Assembly: GCA_029204225.1 (NCBI GenBank)
Contig: CM055102.1
Span: 46,454,998-46,516,997 of the forward strand
Direction: 5' to 3'
Length of the DNA: 62,000 nt
Source: Diphasiastrum complanatum
Taxonomy: Eukaryota > Streptophyta > Lycopodiopsida > Lycopodiales > Lycopodiaceae
A model generated the notes under the pieces. That model did no database searches. It was given only the letters and a program-made list of their open reading frames with translations, and was not told the origin of the DNA. This document shows, piece after piece, positions 45,501-54,239 of this stretch; within the stretch, counting starts at the first letter, position 1, and each line of letters opens with the position of its first letter. The translations under genes and the position numbers were made by a program.

Positions 45501-48494
45501 AATCTTAAAAATAGCTACAAGTGATAAAAAAAAATTGCTCAACGAAGGGTTGTATCTAAAAGAAAAACTTTATTCAAAAATTTTGCTATGTGTTCACAGG
45601 CCTTGGCATTTTGTGAGAAAGTTTTTATGAGTTTTGCGAGTCTCTTTCTGGCCATGATTCAACAGAAAGGTAACACATGGTGTGCTGTTGGATTTCTCAC
45701 ATGTTGATTTCTTTTATCTCCATGTGCCTATTGTTCTTCTTGTTGTCTACTGAGACCTTGATTAAAGTGGCCTATGCCTCTAAATTTTGCAGTACTCCTT
45801 CCTCTCAGTAAATAGGAAAATATCGCAAGTGTCTAATCATTGTTTTTTTACCATTTTGAGTTTCCTTACACATTACCTCTTCTTGGAAGTCAGTTATTTT
45901 GCAATCTTGTTGTCATACTAGAAGATGACCTCCTTGAGTGTGCAAGAAAGCTCTATTTCATCTTGTTACAGACCATAAACTTGAGAAACCAGCAATGCGA
46001 GTGCAACAGAGAGGACTTGTCGCTACCATGTAACTTGGATGGAGATATCCAATACTATCACATTTATATCAATGGCATCCTGACTTCGCAGAAGTTCTCT
46101 ATTGGGTGACACTTCTATAGCTCATATGTTGGTACACTCTTATAGTAGGTTGAATCTTTATTAGTTACAATGCATGGCACACAATGGCTCATTTACTGTA
46201 TGTGTAGTTATTTGAACAGGCTCACAATGTAAGCAAAAACTTAATGACCAAACAGTCCCATGAGTCTCGTGAACTGTGATTAACAAGATCCACTCCTTCA
46301 AATGTGTTATACTTGTGTCATCATATTGTAATCCAGTCTCAAAATACTAGATAGATCTAAATTCTTGTTCCTCAAGCCAACTGGTCAAGGGTTTGACTTG
46401 TGAGTGCGACTTTATCTCAATGAAAATCCCTTCACAGGGGGGTCACATCTTGACCCCTCCTTTGCTGTCACATATGATGTTTGGTGTATTTTTTTTTTCC
46501 TTTTGTCTACCCACACAGAGGTTTGGAATAGAACTTGGGTGGGCAAGCCCAACCCAAGCACACTACACCACCACACCACACCTACGTCTATAATATGTGG
46601 ATATTTAAGGTTGGATTGAAGATAGATCCTTAAGTTTGATTGGGTGTGGCAACTAGGGTTAAAACATTATTGCGCTTAATGCCAAAATGTGTGCCCCCCT
46701 ACAAGGGGAACTATCCCACATGTTCCCATCTTTGAAGGAAAGTGAGATGGGTGTTCCCCAATTCCAAGGAGGTGGGAAGGTGTTACCTATCATCACATAT
46801 GCTTAAGAAACTAAACAAATCAATTATATAATGCTTGCAAGTTAGTCTACTTATTGTACTCTAAGCACTCTGAAAGAATCTTCTTCTAAAGATAGAAATA
46901 GGGTTAGGGCGTGGCATAAGTCCCAAGAGATTCATGTGCCCCACCGCTTGCCTAATCTCCTTCTTTATATAGAGATAAGGACCAACTCAACAAAGGCCTC
47001 TGCAAAGCCCACAACATAGTTACCAAATAAGCGTAGCAAACATGCAAACATGTTTGTAAGTTTGCAAGAGAATGAAGAACACTTGCTGACGTTGCCCTTA
47101 AAAGAACCCAACTTTTTTAGGCATAATACAATTTACATAGTATAGTGTACAAAATAGCCTTACAACTAAGAATAAATTCTAATAGTCTTCATAACCACAA
47201 CCATTAATGATTAATCATTGGGCTACAAGCTACACACATTGTACTAGTGTAAAGGGCCTAGAGAACACAAACTTTCAAGCATTTACTCAGTTTTTTACAT
47301 TAAAATCAACTTAAAAACTTGTACTCGTTATTTACATGAACCACCAACAAACTGTCAAATGCAAACATGTTTGCTAGTAACTATGGCCCACAACAAACCA
47401 ACTTAAGGCTCTCAAAACCCTTAAACAATGCAAGTTCAACCAAAATAAGATAATTTTCAACTTTTCCAACCATTATCCAAGTGACTTACAGTTTTTATGT
47501 TGAGTAAAAAATTTGAGCCAATCCAAGAGGTTCAAATTAGCTCAATAATGGAACAGTTATATAAAATTATCTTGGCTAATCTTCAACCTAGAAACTCTTG
47601 AGTATTCTAGTAGTAATAAACATATCTTTCAAAATTTTTACCTTTGACGAACTTTGGCATGTTGTGCAAGTTTTCTTATATCTGCAGACAATTGTACATC
47701 ACAACACAAGAAATACCTTCAATAAAGATCACAAAATTGAATCGTGTTCAAAAATTCCCAAGGTTGAGCGAACCTGGGCATTTGAAACTTAGATTTGTAC
47801 TCGAAAAAGGTTCAAAGTCACTTGCACATAAAAACTATAAACTTCACCATTATTCATGTCAATCAAAATCTAGAAATGTTGCATCTCTGGTTCAAAAACC
47901 TTACACGTGTCAAATTCATCATATGAGCTACTTAATCATTATAAATCTACAAAAAAGACTTACTCATGCATTTACTATATCCCATATTTCTATGCAAAGT
48001 CAACTCTTTACTGAACTAAGTTCTTTTAACATATTGTCATCTAATTGGAGAGTTCATCTCGCCAAGGCTTGCACATCAAGGCGTCACTAACAATAGAATG
48101 TGCAAGATGCTTCTTGAGATCTAAAACTCAAACATTGTGCATGTTGTAGCTTCACAAAGCACATGCTTTCAAATTCCTTAATTTTTCAGATCTAAATTCA
48201 AGCTACTTAGATTCACCCGACTAGGACTAGAAACCAGAAAACAGTATCCAGCTTGGTTTCAAAAAGACACTCAAAAGAAAGTTTCATTGTTCTATAGAGA
48301 AATACTCCAATACTTGTTTCATAAATGATGATCCTATAATGAACAACAAAAGGCTACACATCTTGGACATTTGAAACATAAACTTACAATTCGAGAGGTG
48401 TACTTTGATTATTTTTGCATCCTCTGTTGTAAGCCCACGATTTTGATCAATGGGTGAGACATGAGCAATATCCTCTTGTTCAAGAAGCTTCTTG
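24443..48494 (-). CDS. CYCC: Cyclin C (CDK8-module cyclin), eight exons, start exon missing
   Basis: Spliced in order, the exons are 48,494-48,388; 47,681-47,642; 44,532-44,488; 43,932-43,815; 28,184-28,060; 27,144-27,100; 25,056-24,909; 24,547-24,443. They total 733 nt, open to a TGA, with matching phases at every joint. Plant cyclin C is about 250 residues; the missing part is about 11 residues plus two bases of a codon. Key segments are [97 protein letters not shown] and [15 protein letters not shown], spanning both cyclin folds. By family knowledge, cyclin C binds the CDK8/CDKE kinase in the Mediator kinase module in the nucleus. No broken codon is seen. Introns are 706, 3,109, 555, 15,630, 915, 2,043 and 361 bp. 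The mobile elements in the 15.6-kb intron do not touch exons. Confidence 0.95.
24909..25056 (-). CDS. CYCC: Cyclin C exon G
   Basis: The acceptor is CTGCAG and the donor GTAATA. It encodes [36 protein letters not shown] and [13 protein letters not shown], in the second cyclin fold. Confidence 0.95.
25591..25892. repeat. Imperfect tandem duplication (~143 and ~158 bp)
   Basis: Both units start CATTAGAATGCAGATAATTG and end GAGCACACTTTCA. They share the GACTAGAAGGAC and CAAAAGCTTCCT segments. The repeat lies in the intron between cyclin C exons F and G; nothing else is recognised in that 2.0-kb intron. Confidence 0.85.
27100..27144 (-). CDS. CYCC: Cyclin C exon F (45 nt)
   Basis: The acceptor is TTGCAG and the donor GTAAAT. 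It encodes [15 protein letters not shown] with split codons at both ends. Confidence 0.93.
28060..28184 (-). CDS. CYCC: Cyclin C exon E
   Basis: The acceptor is TTGAAG and the donor GTATGT. It encodes [19 protein letters not shown], then [20 protein letters not shown]. The upstream intron is 15.6 kb. Another upstream AG (ACAG) is possible but gives the wrong phase. Confidence 0.95.
28443..28521. repeat. hAT left subterminal GGTACC array
   Basis: Five GGTACC-type palindromes (one shortened), several as GGTACCGCGG, occur in 80 bp. Subterminal repeats of this type are transposase binding sites in known hAT elements; that role is inferred here. Confidence 0.75.
28808..31960 (+). pseudogene. hAT transposase, spliced, with several frame breaks
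   Basis: Start ATG at 28,808. A BED-type zinc finger (CRYC...HLLGAH) lies at about residues 38-60. The best frame then moves ([24 protein letters not shown]) through a Pro-rich linker. The catalytic RNase H-like part begins with [17 protein letters not shown] near 29,910; after a one-base shift at about 29,995 it continues [12 protein letters not shown]...[16 protein letters not shown] at 30,627 interrupts RIGQFL. Introns: 30,653-30,766 (GTAAGA...CTGCAG), 31,117-31,208 (GTATGC...CACAG), 31,371-31,472 (GTGATA...TTGCAG). The dimerisation domain is split over the second intron (RLALRVLSH / [18 protein letters not shown]), with a frame slip near 31,070. The end at 31,958-31,960 needs another shift in a G run near 31,845. 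It is close to intact but broken. Confidence 0.88.
31924..33036 (+). CDS. AT-hook, proline-rich open frame in hAT element
   Basis: The open frame (about 370 codons) has no early ATG; the first in-frame ATG is near residue 31 (MQGLQG). It could be the C-terminal extension of the transposase in another frame or a separate exon. N-terminal part: acidic, with three copies of an eight-residue unit ([23 protein letters not shown]) at 32,076-32,146. Middle: Pro/Ala-rich, low complexity. C-terminus: two AT-hook cores, RKRPGRPKG near residue 286 and [10 protein letters not shown] near residue 307, then an acidic tail. AT-hooks bind the minor groove of AT-rich DNA. The long uninterrupted frame beside broken transposase frames is notable. 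Function is unknown; low-complexity composition weakens the evidence from frame length. Confidence 0.55.
   Translation: MDACSTESWPLLDSTPEEAPDDFHCTDWEAMQGLQGAHDEARDEAWVDLGVGAQDDSEVGAQDDLEAGAQDESQSPEHLYSDAQLADLVATLDSEAQQMPSVRTTPSSLASMPYTESQPEQPHEVPTVPPAPQRVYVRRTAPPVPPMPFRPAAPPSPSTSATPGLHGRPPSVPRFSLTAPTSTVAPPVAAPTSHPPPLAAPKMYQYRPPQRPFQYISPLYLPPAQPVPPLAAAPRAHTPRAHPPRSVAQGVPSFASLSQPASAWAQPSQPGDLHGGDEALTAPLVRKRPGRPKGAPNKKGKVQKLPGRRGRPRRAPGTGRGAVSQPVGAGVVGLACLGADWEDEDDESSPSDTRGPELSPEHSSKSEPEH
33560..33925 (-). CDS. Reverse-strand charged coiled-coil-like open frame in hAT element
   Basis: It starts [20 protein letters not shown] (ATG at 33,925); an open frame extends about 25 codons further upstream to a stop. 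About 121 residues follow: a Lys/Arg/Glu-rich helical part, a Pro linker ([11 protein letters not shown]), then [20 protein letters not shown] and an Arg/Ala/Gln-rich tail ending in acidic residues. It runs opposite to the transposase and ends inside the element, so it would be a second gene of the transposon or captured sequence. I do not recognise the family. GC-rich composition could keep such a frame open by chance. Confidence 0.4.
   Translation of the reverse strand: MAERIPPKPEGEARRKLEEDIRRHNERHRKQEADIREMLRQTRQRNPEPEPPAPAVGPVPAVELDLDEQIGMNFTRRQLIMVRERAARRRANQGAARANREAEQERQNNAPDEGEESVEDQ
34462..34562. repeat. hAT right subterminal GGTACC array
   Basis: About seven GGTACC cores occur in 100 bp, partly inverted relative to the left end. 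The array ends near CACGAGGTACTATGG. Confidence 0.75.
34564..35083. other. Intron stretch without recognised feature
   Basis: It lies between the hAT right end and the gypsy fragment. No coding match. Confidence 0.35.
35084..37335 (-). pseudogene. Ty3/gypsy gag-protease-RT remnant
   Basis: Gag starts near 37,335 ([17 protein letters not shown]), with core [20 protein letters not shown] and zinc knuckle [14 protein letters not shown] (near 36,385-36,425). The protease active site reads [13 protein letters not shown], with Leu where Ser or Thr usually stands (near 36,210), followed by DIILGYEWL. Reverse transcriptase begins [39 protein letters not shown] and KYFTKIDL, then a stop at 35,286; weak continuation ([12 protein letters not shown], then [20 protein letters not shown] in another frame). 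At about 35,145 it jumps to an integrase segment, [19 protein letters not shown]. The YxDD box, RNase H and most of integrase are deleted. It is dead. Confidence 0.9.
37336..38443 (-). repeat. Gypsy 5' LTR and leader
   Basis: On the minus strand the LTR starts TGTTACGGCCC at 38,443. The gag start is at 37,335, so LTR plus leader occupy this interval. A CCTATATATACC-type TATA region lies near 38,140. The LTR/leader boundary and primer site could not be placed, and no 3' LTR is seen. Confidence 0.55.
38444..39443. other. Intron stretch without recognised feature
   Basis: A weak minus-strand segment near 38,630-38,680 reads [20 protein letters not shown], possibly a gag zinc knuckle (CFVC...HRWKEC). 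No other match is seen. Confidence 0.35.
39444..39754 (+). repeat. Truncated 5' LTR of copia element
   Basis: It begins TGTTAGAATG. From 39,609 it is identical to 41,171-41,266 over 96 bases, then continues as the 3' copy does after its insertion. It stops near 39,750, where the 3' copy continues into a TATATATATG promoter region; here a GTATCAGCC, possibly a primer-site remnant, follows. Thus the R and U5 parts appear deleted. Confidence 0.7.
39910..41229 (+). pseudogene. Copia gag-integrase fusion remnant
   Basis: Gag starts at the ATG at 39,910 ([50 protein letters not shown]), with a stop at 40,366-40,368. The second frame (from 40,393) continues gag to a truncated zinc knuckle (SHYCKKFGH) and passes without a break into the integrase core ([50 protein letters not shown]). 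It then runs into LTR sequence at 41,171. Protease, the N-terminal half of integrase, all reverse transcriptase and RNase H are deleted. The gag-integrase joint keeps the frame open, so 278 codons stay readable. Confidence 0.9.
41171..41960 (+). repeat. 3' LTR of copia element, split by insertion
   Basis: Homology to the 5' LTR runs from 41,171 to 41,266 and resumes at 41,709-41,790. It then continues with GGACTATATATATG and a transcription-start-like region absent from the 5' copy. The end is near 41,960. Imperfect ~23-bp units CAATAGTCAAGTAGTTGGA repeat at about 41,717-41,785. Confidence 0.7.
41267..41708 (+). mobile_element. 442-bp insertion in LTR, solo-LTR-like
   Basis: The inserted block is flanked by TAGTTG at 41,261-41,266 and 41,709-41,714 and is absent from the other LTR. 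It holds a TATA-like GGCTATAAGTAGGC at about 41,515 followed by a CT-rich leader and a duplicated TTAAGTCTTGCTTATGTG segment. This resembles a promoter-bearing solo LTR or a TRIM-type element. Terminal inverted repeats are weak. Confidence 0.6.
41961..43814. other. Cyclin C intron stretch, no feature
   Basis: It lies between the copia element and exon D. No coding match or recognisable repeat was found. Confidence 0.35.
43815..43932 (-). CDS. CYCC: Cyclin C exon D
   Basis: The acceptor is ATTAG and the donor GTAAGT. It encodes [30 protein letters not shown] and LLHYYMKNF, the core of the first cyclin fold. Confidence 0.95.
44488..44532 (-). CDS. CYCC: Cyclin C exon C (45 nt), GC donor
   Basis: The acceptor is CCTCAG. 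It encodes [16 protein letters not shown] with shared codons at both ends. The phase-correct donor is GCATGT (AG|GC), a GC-AG intron; using the next GT would add five bases and break the frame. Confidence 0.92.
44533..47641. other. Cyclin C intron (3.1 kb) without recognised element
   Basis: No retroelement motif is seen. Near 45,250 there is a CTAGGTCAGTGGTACG followed by CCTAGGTTCGAGTAG, faintly like polymerase III boxes; too weak to call. Confidence 0.35.
47642..47681 (-). CDS. CYCC: Cyclin C exon B (40 nt)
   Basis: The acceptor is CTGCAG and the donor GTAAAA. It encodes [14 protein letters not shown] across both joints. Micro-exon size makes it easy to miss in automatic annotation. Confidence 0.92.
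48388..48494 (-). CDS. CYCC: Cyclin C exon A (first visible)
   Basis: The acceptor GTGCAG precedes it and the donor is GTAAGT. It encodes [12 protein letters not shown]...KIIKVHLSN with one leading base and one trailing T. The start codon exon (family pattern MAxNFW-SSH) was not found up to 62 kb. Confidence 0.93.
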
Positions 48495-48577
48495 CTGCAC
48501 AACCAAAACCTAGATCCTTGAGAAAAAGCCTTGTATTGATTGCTTTGAATCACTAAAAATGGATTTATGCATAAGCT

Positions 48578-49109
48578 CATGGTAAGGATCACAAGGCAAA
48601 GTTATAACATCAAAGCAAGCAGCACACTAATTTATTTTAATTGTGAAGTAAACTTGAACAGAAGCCCTATTTTTCCAATGCTTATACTTGCAATCATAAA
48701 TTTCCGACATGTACCATGAATTTGAAAGTTTTCAAAAATGAAAATCGACTTGCATAAAGGAAAATAATCTGCATTGAAAGCATTCACACAGCACTCATCA
48801 TAGAAGGGTCAAGATGACACAAACAAACAACAAACACCCCCCCCCCCCCCCATGATAAGGATCAAAAGGGAAAGTTATAACATCAAAGCAAGCAGCACAC
48901 TAATTTATTTTTATTATGAAGTAAACTTGACTTTTTCCAATGCTTATACTTGCAATCATAAATTTCCGACATGTACCCTGAACTTGAAAGTTTTTAAAAA
49001 TGAAAATTGACTTGCATAAAGGAAAACAATTTGCATTGAAAGCATTCACACAAAACTCATCATATAAGGGTTAAGATGACACAAACAAACATGAACCCCC
49101 CCCCCCCCC
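48578..49109. repeat. Tandem duplication, each unit ending in poly-C
   Basis: Unit 1 (48,578-48,850) and unit 2 (48,851-49,109) both start CATGRTAAGGATC and run in parallel through AAGCAAGCAGCACACTAATT and GCATAAAGGAAAA. Each ends in ACAAACAAAC plus a run of about 14 C. Unit 2 lacks about 13 bp near 48,930. Confidence 0.9.
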
Positions 49110-49511
49110 AGTATATTCTTATGCAATTAACCATCAACAAAAGTCAGTCACATCTACACAAACCATCAATAGATCTCTTACAGGAAAAGTATCTTTAAAT
49201 GGAATTCAAACTTCCATAATTTCTCTCAGAAGCAAGTACATGCAAACTATATTTCCATGTTCAAAGAGATACTCCTTTCATGAAAATGAGAGTGGGTGGA
49301 GAAGAAAATCAAATGTGCAATGGTCCAAAAGGGAGGGTAGAGGCCAAACAACAAACAATAAGAGAGAGAATAGGTGGCCAAGTAGGTACATAGGAGGGCA
49401 AGTAGGAGAGAGAAAAGGGAGGAAACGAAGGAGAAGATAGAAGTGGCCAAGTGGACAGTAGGAGAGAGAATGGTAGTGGCCGAGTGGGGAACCAAAGGTG
49501 AGAGACAAATT

Positions 49512-50187
49512 GAGAGAAAGAAAGAAAGAAAGCTTTACTAACGTCTTTTGAATGCCAAAAGGCATATAAGATGAAGTACATCTCAAGTCTATTGTACTAA
49601 GGGAGCATATTGATGCGTAGACCAAATGCTGCAGATGAAGTAAAATCTCAGCTAAGACAACTAAGAAAGGAGGTGATGTGAGGTCTCGATGACAATGTGG
49701 AAAGGGGAGCCGACCCATTAGAAAGTCCTAAAGACGTTTGTGCCTGTATCTCTAACTTAGGCTAGTATAGGATCACCGCATGGGTGTACTCATACTATGT
49801 CTAGATACTCTAGTTGTACAAGGACGTTGTGCTGTATGTTGTCAATGATCTATATGACACTCGTAAATAGGAATTATTAGATTCGTCAGACAAAGAAAGT
49901 TGGCAAAGATCTCTTCAAATTAAGGACATCTTACGTAATATGAGAGCAACACATTTGGGATCCTCATAGGTGATGAGAGAGCGTAAAGTGTCTCTGAAAA
50001 GGCAATGATATCTCACACGAAGCTCATAATAGACCGAACATCTAAAGATGAAATGCTACTTGGACCTCTCCCAAAGAACACATACGACATATCCTATCTA
50101 CTCGTGAGATACCATGGAAGCGTCCTATCTCAATAGCAAGCTAGTTTGAAGAAACAAGAATCTACCCCAAAGTAATGGAGATGGCAT
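49512..50187 (-). mobile_element. LINE copy D, 5'-truncated
   Basis: The minus-strand 3' UTR (from about 49,620 to 49,535) matches those of the other copies (GGCATATAAGA on plus). The coding remnant near 49,870-50,170 parallels the ORF2 C-terminus of copy A, including the segment corresponding to its EEHFIF finger. The tail is (CTTT)n in sense orientation (AAAG on plus, 49,516-49,532). The 5' end is truncated near 50,180. Confidence 0.8.
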
Positions 50188-50284
50188 GTGAGAGAGAGAA
50201 TGGAGGTGGCAAAGTGGGGACTAGGGGGGGGGAATGAGAGGGAGAGAAAATGTAAAGGGGGGGTGGGTGAAAGGGGTGACATGA

Positions 50285-50386
<102 letters not shown>

Positions 50387-50608
50387 CTTTATTAATGTCT
50401 TTTCCATGCCAAAAGGCATATAAGACCAAAAGGAGTACATGTCAAGTATGTGAAAACCATGGGAGCGTATATAAACGTCTCCAAGAAAAAACTATGCATA
50501 GAAGAAAAATGAGTAATATAGCTGTAAACTACAAACTGCCAACTGTCCATAAGTGGGAGCAAGAGTAGCTGCCATGAGTAGAGTAGAGTAGAGTAGTATC
50601 AGATAGTG

Positions 50609-53600
50609 TCAGATACTGTTGCTGCTGAAAAAAGACGTAATACGAGTAGTATCAGGAGGTATGGGCCGTCGCTGACGTCGTCTAGGAGAGTGAAAACTGT
50701 GCACTCTCGTAACAAGGCGAGAAGTGTGAACTGCTGCATGACTATGAGTGATACACTGTCTCTGACATCGGTGAGGTGGTATGTCGTCGTCATCGTCGTC
50801 GGGCCGTGTCCGTCTCCTGGTGAAGAAAGACGTAATCTGAGCCCTGGATGTGGCTGGTGAGCTGTCTGGTACATATCCTGGCACAACAAGACCATCTCTC
50901 GTAGCATAAGTGCAACACAACGAGAGTCCTCATATCCCATCAGTACTCTAAGTGTAGTAGGCATGTCACGGAATAAACAATGATATCTCCCGCTAATCTC
51001 ATAATATATGGGGCCTCTGAAGATGAAATGCTCCTCGGACTCTATCTCATGTAGGGGACACAGCAGGCATAGTCTCTCCTCTCGTGATGTACCCTGGAAT
51101 CTGCCTGTCTCAATAGCCAACTGATGTGAGGAGACTCTGAACTGTCCCAAAGTGAAACGGAGACCGTGTGATAGTCCAAAAGACAAATAGCGAGGTAAAA
51201 CTGGAAGACCAGTGGCATCCTGCACTAGAAAGTGGGTCCGGTAGTAGTCAGGCTTAACCCCCAGCTGGTGACGCCAGGTACGGTCGAGATATGCTCTGCA
51301 TAAAAAACGTCTAATGTACTGGTGTGTACCCAAAGGGAGATCAGTGATAGTGATACCAAATGCTTCCATGAGGAAGTGTGATGCCTGAGAGAACCATGAT
51401 AGCCGGTATCCCTGAGTCTGAAGGTGATGAGAGGACATGAGTGCAATCCGAGTATATCTCTGCTCAGTATCAGGAAGTGCCTGAGCTTGCTGGATGTACG
51501 TGATAAGCTGGAAGGCAGCCTCAATCTGAATAGGGGGGGTGGCAAACTCCGCAAGGATGATCTCATGGGGAACCGAGAGCTTCGCTCGGATCATGCAGCC
51601 AACATGGTGGTCTGTAAGCGTGAAATGCTGGACCAGTGTGAAGATGATAATCCTGTGCACCATATCTCTGCGGCATACAAGGCTAAGGGGGTGACGATGG
51701 TATCAAACAGTTTGCACTTACTCGGAGCATCACGAATAGACTTGCGGAAGCAGAATCTCTCCAGCTGGACTAGGGAAGAGTGGCCCTTCCCAAGTCTAGA
51801 AGTAGCCGCCTGTCTCCTACTGAAGGTAGGACCAGAGAAGAGCACGCCCATGTAAGTGTATGAAGAAACCACCTCTAGGGACTGTCCATCGAAGGTAAGC
51901 TCCTGGCGCTGCATGAAGGCCCAAGAGGTATTGAAGACCATAACTTTGGTCTTTGAGAGGTTCACCCCTAAACCCCACTGAGTACAAAAGGTGTGTACAC
52001 AGTCCAACTGTCTCTATAATCCCTCTCTGGTATGGGAGACTAGTACCGCATCATCTGATAGAGAAGGATGGCAATCAGAATGTCCCCAAGCCGACAACCG
52101 TCCCCACCACACTAAGAGATGACCTGCTCTAGCTCGTCAATATATAATCCAAAGAGAACTGGTGAGAGAGAGCGTCCCTGCTTAACCCCAATAGTACTCC
52201 AGATCTGCTCAGAGATGCCACTACCATGACGGAAGCAACCCAAAACCCTCTCATAGAGTGCCATGACAACTAGGATAATATTTGTAGAGAAACCCAGGTC
52301 TAGGAGTCTCTGGATGAGTAAGGAGCGTGGGACAGAATCAAAGGCTTTTCTGAAGTCCACAAAACAACAGTAAACCTTTTCTCTCCTGTGTCTAGCTTCC
52401 TCAATGAGGGCTCGAAGTGTGAATATGTGATCTGTAGTGGAATAATGAGCGCGGAACCCTGCCTGACCCAAAGCATGTAATCTCCTGGACTCTGCTTCTG
52501 AGCTAATTGCAGACTGGAGGATGACGCCATATAACTTCGCGAGGACATGTCCAATCATAATAGTGCGGTAATTACCAAGTACCATGGGGTCACCGTTTTT
52601 ATGGATAGGATGTATGATGTTGGTGCACCAAGAGGATGGGAAGCCCTCAACAACAGCATGGTTGAGGAGAGTGGATAATGTAGGGGCAAGGGTATCGGGG
52701 GCGTGAATCAGTAGCTCAGACTCAAGATCTTCAATGTCTCTGGTGCAGTGGGTTTTCAGCTTTTTGATTGCTGCCCGAACCAAGTTAGTGGTGAAGAAGG
52801 TGAAGTCTGAAGGTCGAGGAGAGATGGAGATGGGCGTATCAGTGGGTATAGTGTAAAGCTGGGTAGCATAGTCGGTCCAAATATGTAAATCGTCTAGAAG
52901 AGGGGAAGGGGCACGAGGGATAAACTCACGCCAAAAGGCACCAGAGGAGGAGCTGTGAAGGAGGTTCACAAGACGGTTTCCTTCGGAGTCATCATAGGCA
53001 CATTTTTTGTGGCGGAGTGTGCGGTTGTACAATTGCCGTGAAGAGCGGAGGAGATGGCGAGCGTGGAAACGAGCATGTGTGACAGAGTGGTGAAGGGATC
53101 GGCATTCCGCGTCATACCATGGTGGGTGGAAAGGTCGTGATGATCGAGGATGGACTGGTTTGTGTTTATGAGGTTTAGAGGGGAAAGCCAAAGTAGCCGT
53201 AGAGTGGAGACAGGTGGGGAGGAAGGCGGCTTGTGATTCTAGTGATTCACTGTGTGGAAAAGAGTGAAGTAAGGAGGTGAGGGATTCCTGGTAGAGTGGG
53301 ATAGAGAGGGGATGGAAGGTGTATTTGGGTGCACGGGGAAGGATGGTGGACTGGTGTTGAAGTTGTGGTGGTGGAAGGTGGCCAGTAGCGAAGGATAGGA
53401 ATGAATGATCAGAGAGGGTGGTATGGGAGATACGGAAGCTGTGAATGAGAGGAATGGATGATGGTGACCCCATGAGGTAATCAACCACACTATGACCGCC
53501 ACTGTGAGGGTGACACGTATAGCTGCCCGAGTTAGGCCAGTGAGGTAGGCTATTATAAATGGCTAACTCATGTGCCTCACCAAACTGCAACAGGTACTCA

Positions 53601-54200
53601 CCATATAAAGTAATAGGTCCTAGTCCATCATCGGAGATCCTGGTGATCCCCAAGCTGTCACTATCCAGGGCATGAACTCGCAATTGATCTGTAGCATCAT
53701 GGAACTCTGTCTGTCGTGAAGCTGTCCGGGCATTAAAATCCCCAGTGAGGAAAATATGCCCCTGCTCTGCAAATCTAATGATATCCACCGAAAGGTCAAG
53801 GTGAGCCAACACCCTCAGCAAAGGAGGACTCTGGAGGAAAATAGCAGGCAGCAATGAAGACGTCCCTGTCCAAACCAAGTGCTCGTCCTGTGATACGAAG
53901 CCAAATATATCGTGCATGCTCATCATGCCCGACGAACTCAAACATCTGATGAAGGGACTCTCTGTAGAGACAAGCCACTCCTCCCGAACCACGGCCACTG
54001 GCTGATCTAGTCTCAGATCTGTATACTGAATCCCATTTGTATCCCAGGAAGGCGGGTAAACCGCGCACCGGGCTCTCATGAGTCTCCATAAAAAACAATA
54101 GGTCTCATCCAATGATAAAGTCAATCAGATCACCTGCTGTAGAGGATGAGTGGATGCCATCACAATTCCATACCCCAATTTGACGATGGTATGGATGGGG
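50609..54200 (-). pseudogene. LINE ORF2: endonuclease and reverse transcriptase (copy A)
   Basis: The endonuclease opens near 54,195 (IGVWNCDGIHSSS), with a TGA soon after, then FFMETHESPVRGLP, GDFNAR (near 53,725) and SDHSFLSF. Reverse transcriptase: HPIHKNGDPMVLGNYRTIMI, GQAGFRAHYSTTDH, CCFVDFRKAFDSVPRSLLIQ, GVKQGRSLSPVLFGLYIDEL. A stop at 52,112 and a one-base loss at the YADD box (now LYQMM) follow. The thumb region (KTKVMVFNTSWAFM; RLGKGHSSLVQLERFCFRKS) and C-terminal finger continue in 52,007-50,599: REERLCLLC then EEHFIFRGPIYYEI, where copy B has Cys for the Gly. The extreme C-terminus, in a shifted frame, has ITSFFTRRRTRP and a final ITSFFSS. It is inactive. Confidence 0.9.
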
Positions 54201-54239
54201 CCCCGGGATGCTCCCACCAATCCCGGGGGCCCCGAATTC

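Noticed and set aside
48495-49250. Search for the cyclin C start exon just upstream of the first visible exon
   Set aside because: No ATG followed by an NFW-SSH-like stretch and a donor in phase was found on the minus strand.
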